From: Gammaproteobacteria bacterium
Lineage (GTDB): Bacteria > Pseudomonadota > Gammaproteobacteria > Pseudomonadales > JAUIET01
Direction of reading: 5' to 3'
Length of the DNA: 64,000 nt
Assembly: GCA_030429735.1 (NCBI GenBank)
Contig: JAUIET010000002.1
Span: forward strand, 186,001 to 250,000
Shown: one piece after another, positions 61,321-64,000 of the stretch
Layout: each line of letters opens with the position of its first letter
Numbering within the stretch: position 1 is the stretch's first letter
Notes under the pieces: model-generated
Seen by the model: only the letters and a program-made list of their open reading frames with translations
What the model was told of the DNA's origin: nothing
The model's database searches: none
Program-made: the position numbers and the translations under genes

Positions 61321-63405
61321 ATGATAGGTACTCTCGCCTCTCTATTCTCACCACTGTTCAGTGGTTTCCTGCTGATGATTGCTTATGGTCTGATCGGCAT
61401 TCTGTTGCCCGTGCGCATGGGTATTGAACAAATGAGCACAGACACGATTGGTCTGGTGCTGTCCATGTACGCCGTGGGTATGTTGTTTGGTGGCTTATAC
61501 AGCAAAAGCCTGATCAACCGCGCTGGTCATATTCGCGTGTTTGCGGCCAGCGCGGCATTGGCTGCCATCAGTATTCTGGCCTGCAGCCTGGATACCGACC
61601 CGATTCTTTGGGGGCTTATGCGCATGCTCATGGGCTTCTGCAATGCCTGCGTGTTTACCGCCATTGATAGCTGGCTGAGTGGGCAGGCCACGCAGGAAAC
61701 CCGCGGCCGTATTTTGGCAAGCAACCAGATATCAATTATGACGGCTCTGTTCATTGGCCAGTTTGGTTTGAACATTGCTGACCCCAGGAGCAGTACCTTA
61801 TTCGTGCTGGCTGGCATGATGTTGTCACTATCAGTTATACCGATGGTCATGAGTCGCTCGGCCGGGCCGGCGATTGACGACGGTGGGACCATGCCGTTTA
61901 AGAAACTATTCCTGAGCTCCCCGCTTGGCGTTATCACATGTATCTTCGGCGGCCTGCTCTATACTGGCGCGTTTAATATGTTGCCGCTGTTTGCTGCACA
62001 TTATGGTATTGAAGGTTTGCGCTTATCGCAGTTTATGGGTGCGGCCGTATTTGGCGCGCTGGCCTTGCAATTTCCAGTCGGGATGTTGTCTGATCGAATG
62101 GACAGGCGCACCTTAATGCTTGGCATGTTATTGCTTTGTATAGCGGGCGGCCTAAGCGTACCGTTTGCAGCGCAAGCAGGCAGCTTGACTCTGATGATGC
62201 TGGGTGTGGCGTTGATGATTGGTATTTCAGCCTGTCTGTACCCTATGGCGATTTCTGAAACCTTCGACAAAATTCAGCAAAAAGACATGGTCAGTGCCAT
62301 GGGTGGTTTGATCACTGTGTACGCGCTGGGTAGCATCATAGGCCCGTATTCAGCATCTCTGGTCATGAAAACATTTGGCGCCGATAGCCTGTTTACTTTT
62401 TTGGCAACCGCACAACTGCTGCTGATACTACTGGTGGCGTATCGCATGTTTGTGCGTGAAGCCTTACCCGTTGAAGATCAGGAAAGCTACGTGCCTCTGG
62501 TCTATGAAACGGGTAACGCGATCGAGCTTGACCCTCGCTCTGAATACCACGAACCTGACGAGAGCTTCGGCGTAGAGGCGCGCTACGCTTTATCCATTGC
62601 GAAAGAGCATCCGGGAATGGCGATCAATATCGCGAAAACCCTGGCTGAGATGTCACCCAGCCAGGCGGCCAGACTGGCCGGTTCCATTGCGCAGGTTGAT
62701 GGCGTTAACGCAGTTCGACTGTTCAATACCATGAGTGCTGCGTTGCCTGCATCCAACATGGCGCTTGCCGAAGCTGTTGCTGCCGGTTCTCCTGCACACG
62801 CGGCTGAGATTATTCGTGAAGTGAGCCAGCGTTACCCGAAACATCTGAATGATTTTGTCACCGCCGTGACACACGTTGCACCGGAAGTGGGTGTAGACGT
62901 TGTCGCGGCAGCGGCCGAGTCAGTAGTCGACGATTCGCCGGATGAGGTAATGGATATAGCGCACGCCTATGCTCACTCATTGTCGGAAGGCCGTGAAGAC
63001 CTGAGACCGATTGATCGTGACGCGGAACAGTCTGAAGAGTGGGCCGGTGAGGCAGTGGCTCAACTCAGCGAACTTCTGCCAGAGCAATCCGTTGAAATTG
63101 CCTCCGCCTTTGCCGAAGCGATTCCGGAAGCCGTTCCACATATTGCCGCAGCCTACGCTGAATACCTTGTGCACGCGCACAATGATGACAATGAAAACGC
63201 CCTTCAGGCGGATGCAGCCAGTGAGTTTGTAAGCCGGATAAGTGAAGTTGCACCAGAGCAAGCGGTTGACGCAGCAGCCACTTTGGTTGACGCAATGCCT
63301 GAAGTAGCCTCGGAGGTGATCGACAGCCTGCACGGAGCGGACCAGGAATTTCAGCGGCTTTCCTCGAATATTAATGAAAGGCCGCAAGATTGGCCTTCTG
63401 ATTGA
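61321..63405 (+). CDS. MFS transporter with a long repeat-rich C-terminal domain
   Basis: A 694-aa protein. Residues 1-390 are a 12-helix major facilitator of the YcaD type: LPVRMGIEQMSTDTIGLVLSMYAVGMLFGGLYSKSL, the R-x-x-x-G motif, and IDSWLSGQATQETRGRILA. The remaining 300 residues are hydrophilic, acidic and helical, with repeated units resembling P-x-x-A-x-x-I-A (for example LAEMSPSQAARLAGSIAQVD, LLPEQSVEIASAFAEAIPEA, EVAPEQAVDAAATLVDAMPE). The start at 61321 has GGGA upstream; ATG 61285 lacks a ribosome binding site. The substrate is unknown. Confidence 0.85.
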   Translation: MIGTLASLFSPLFSGFLLMIAYGLIGILLPVRMGIEQMSTDTIGLVLSMYAVGMLFGGLYSKSLINRAGHIRVFAASAALAAISILACSLDTDPILWGLMRMLMGFCNACVFTAIDSWLSGQATQETRGRILASNQISIMTALFIGQFGLNIADPRSSTLFVLAGMMLSLSVIPMVMSRSAGPAIDDGGTMPFKKLFLSSPLGVITCIFGGLLYTGAFNMLPLFAAHYGIEGLRLSQFMGAAVFGALALQFPVGMLSDRMDRRTLMLGMLLLCIAGGLSVPFAAQAGSLTLMMLGVALMIGISACLYPMAISETFDKIQQKDMVSAMGGLITVYALGSIIGPYSASLVMKTFGADSLFTFLATAQLLLILLVAYRMFVREALPVEDQESYVPLVYETGNAIELDPRSEYHEPDESFGVEARYALSIAKEHPGMAINIAKTLAEMSPSQAARLAGSIAQVDGVNAVRLFNTMSAALPASNMALAEAVAAGSPAHAAEIIREVSQRYPKHLNDFVTAVTHVAPEVGVDVVAAAAESVVDDSPDEVMDIAHAYAHSLSEGREDLRPIDRDAEQSEEWAGEAVAQLSELLPEQSVEIASAFAEAIPEAVPHIAAAYAEYLVHAHNDDNENALQADAASEFVSRISEVAPEQAVDAAATLVDAMPEVASEVIDSLHGADQEFQRLSSNINERPQDWPSD

Positions 63406-63460
63406 GTCCGGACCTGTAAACGGCGTATCATTGCTGGCAAATCAACCGGTGGTGACAAAC

Positions 63461-64000
63461 ATGCAGCGTGTTCTGAGTGCAGTTCTTTTGAGTTTGTTGG
63501 TCGCTTGTAGCTCAAGCTCCAGCCAGCAGCAAGCTGAATATGCCGAGCCGAATGGCAAATCCATTGCCGTGTTTGGCGCCAGCGGGAAAATTGGCGGCCT
63601 CATTGTGGACGAAGCTCTACAGCGCGGTTACCAGGTGTTGGGAGTATCGAGAAATCCACTGGCGCTGACGGTGCAGGCACCCGGTTTTCTCGCGGTGGGT
63701 GGCGATTTAACCGACCGCGACTCTTTGGTGACCCTGGCGAAAACAGTCGACGCAATTATTATTTCGGTGTCGGGTACCGGTGAGGGCAACTTGCCTGAAA
63801 CAACGGTGCATGCTGTTGGTGCAATGCATATGGTGAGCATATTGTCCGACATGGAGGATGCACCTCGTGTGATTCAGATTGGCGGTGCAACCACAATGTT
63901 TGGCGACGCTGATGCCATGCTGGAGAACATGCCTTTTCGTGCGAAGCCGGGCTCGCCAATGCATGCCATGCTATTTGGCCACAGAGTAGCGCTGGACACT
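63461..64000 (+). CDS. Lipoprotein with NAD(P)-binding Rossmann domain (partial, runs off the window)
   Basis: An open frame from ATG 63461 to the window end (180 codons, no stop). The start MQRVLSAVLLSLLVACSSSS is a lipoprotein signal with a lipobox LVAC. It is followed by IAVFGASGKIGGLIVDEALQRG, an atypical-SDR/NmrA-like nucleotide-binding loop, then DLTDRDSLVTLAKTVDAII. An exported lipoprotein with a Rossmann fold is unexpected but occurs in proteobacteria. The C-terminus is not visible. Confidence 0.75.
   Translation, partial: MQRVLSAVLLSLLVACSSSSSQQQAEYAEPNGKSIAVFGASGKIGGLIVDEALQRGYQVLGVSRNPLALTVQAPGFLAVGGDLTDRDSLVTLAKTVDAIIISVSGTGEGNLPETTVHAVGAMHMVSILSDMEDAPRVIQIGGATTMFGDADAMLENMPFRAKPGSPMHAMLFGHRVALDT

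Overview
The window looks like chromosome of a marine or aquatic gammaproteobacterium. The clues are a complete cbb3 oxidase operon (ccoNOQP-GHIS), an Anr/FNR-type regulator with consensus FNR boxes, NhaR-, Lrp- and HpaR-type regulators, paired DUF2339/DUF3999 membrane proteins, and gene families typical of Pseudomonadota. The genus cannot be fixed from the sequence alone. I found no rRNA, tRNA, CRISPR, prophage or complete insertion sequence. The mobile DNA consists of three small non-autonomous elements with terminal inverted repeats, all next to CTAG-like target sites.

Layout. 0-9.3 kb: a 51-aa membrane ORF, divergent lrp/ald, a sulfotransferase beside a class IV aminotransferase, an APH-like kinase, a SIMPL protein, a DUF2147 gene broken by a structured MITE, and a HAPMO-like Baeyer-Villiger monooxygenase. 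9.3-19.3 kb: an FNR-box-led Yip1 gene and the cbb3 oxidase structural and assembly genes, ending in a TauE/CcdA-like membrane protein and a hemerythrin protein. 19.4-24.2 kb: an NhaR-type regulator, a putative ribosome-hibernation factor, a DUF533-like protein, cytochrome b561, and a minus-strand run encoding delta-class carbonic anhydrase, a Rap1a-like protein and cytochrome c'. 24.4-27.5 kb: purK-purE and sbtA-sbtB (bicarbonate transport plus its PII-like partner) separated by a second kind of MITE. 27.6-31.3 kb: truncated globin and a steroid-ring-cleavage trio (HsaA-, HsaC- and KshA-like). 31.4-40.3 kb: an anaerobic/nitrogen-oxide block with hemN, a second copy of the structured MITE, fnr, a 37-aa membrane ORF, a TonB haem receptor, a cytochrome cd1 nitrite reductase carrying an extra cytochrome c domain, and nnrS. 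40.3-45.2 kb: AstE-like, GCS2-like and PdxH-like genes, a CDF transporter and a universal stress protein behind an FNR box. 45.2-54.9 kb: envelope genes (DUF3999/DUF2339, an orphan CpxR-like regulator with a Spy-like protein, a pseudopilin, a lipoprotein methyltransferase, HDOD, DsbB-like). 54.9-61.2 kb: a homoprotocatechuate meta-cleavage cluster (hpaI-H-F-D-ligA-E diverging from hpaG-hpaR). 61.3-64 kb: an MFS transporter with a long repeat-rich C-terminal domain and a lipoprotein Rossmann protein cut by the window end.

How it fits together. Four FNR boxes sit 66-68 bp (centre to start codon) upstream of the Yip1-cco, hemN, TonB-nirS-nnrS and usp genes. This suggests one oxygen-sensing regulon covering microaerobic respiration, nitrite reduction, anaerobic haem synthesis and haem uptake, with the regulator encoded inside it. 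Cytochrome c', truncated globin, NnrS and hemerythrin fit handling of NO or O2. The delta-carbonic anhydrase, PurK (which consumes bicarbonate) and SbtA/SbtB form an inorganic-carbon neighbourhood. No carbon-fixation gene is visible. The two aromatic-ring-cleavage clusters point to aerobic use of steroids and phenylacetate-type aromatics.
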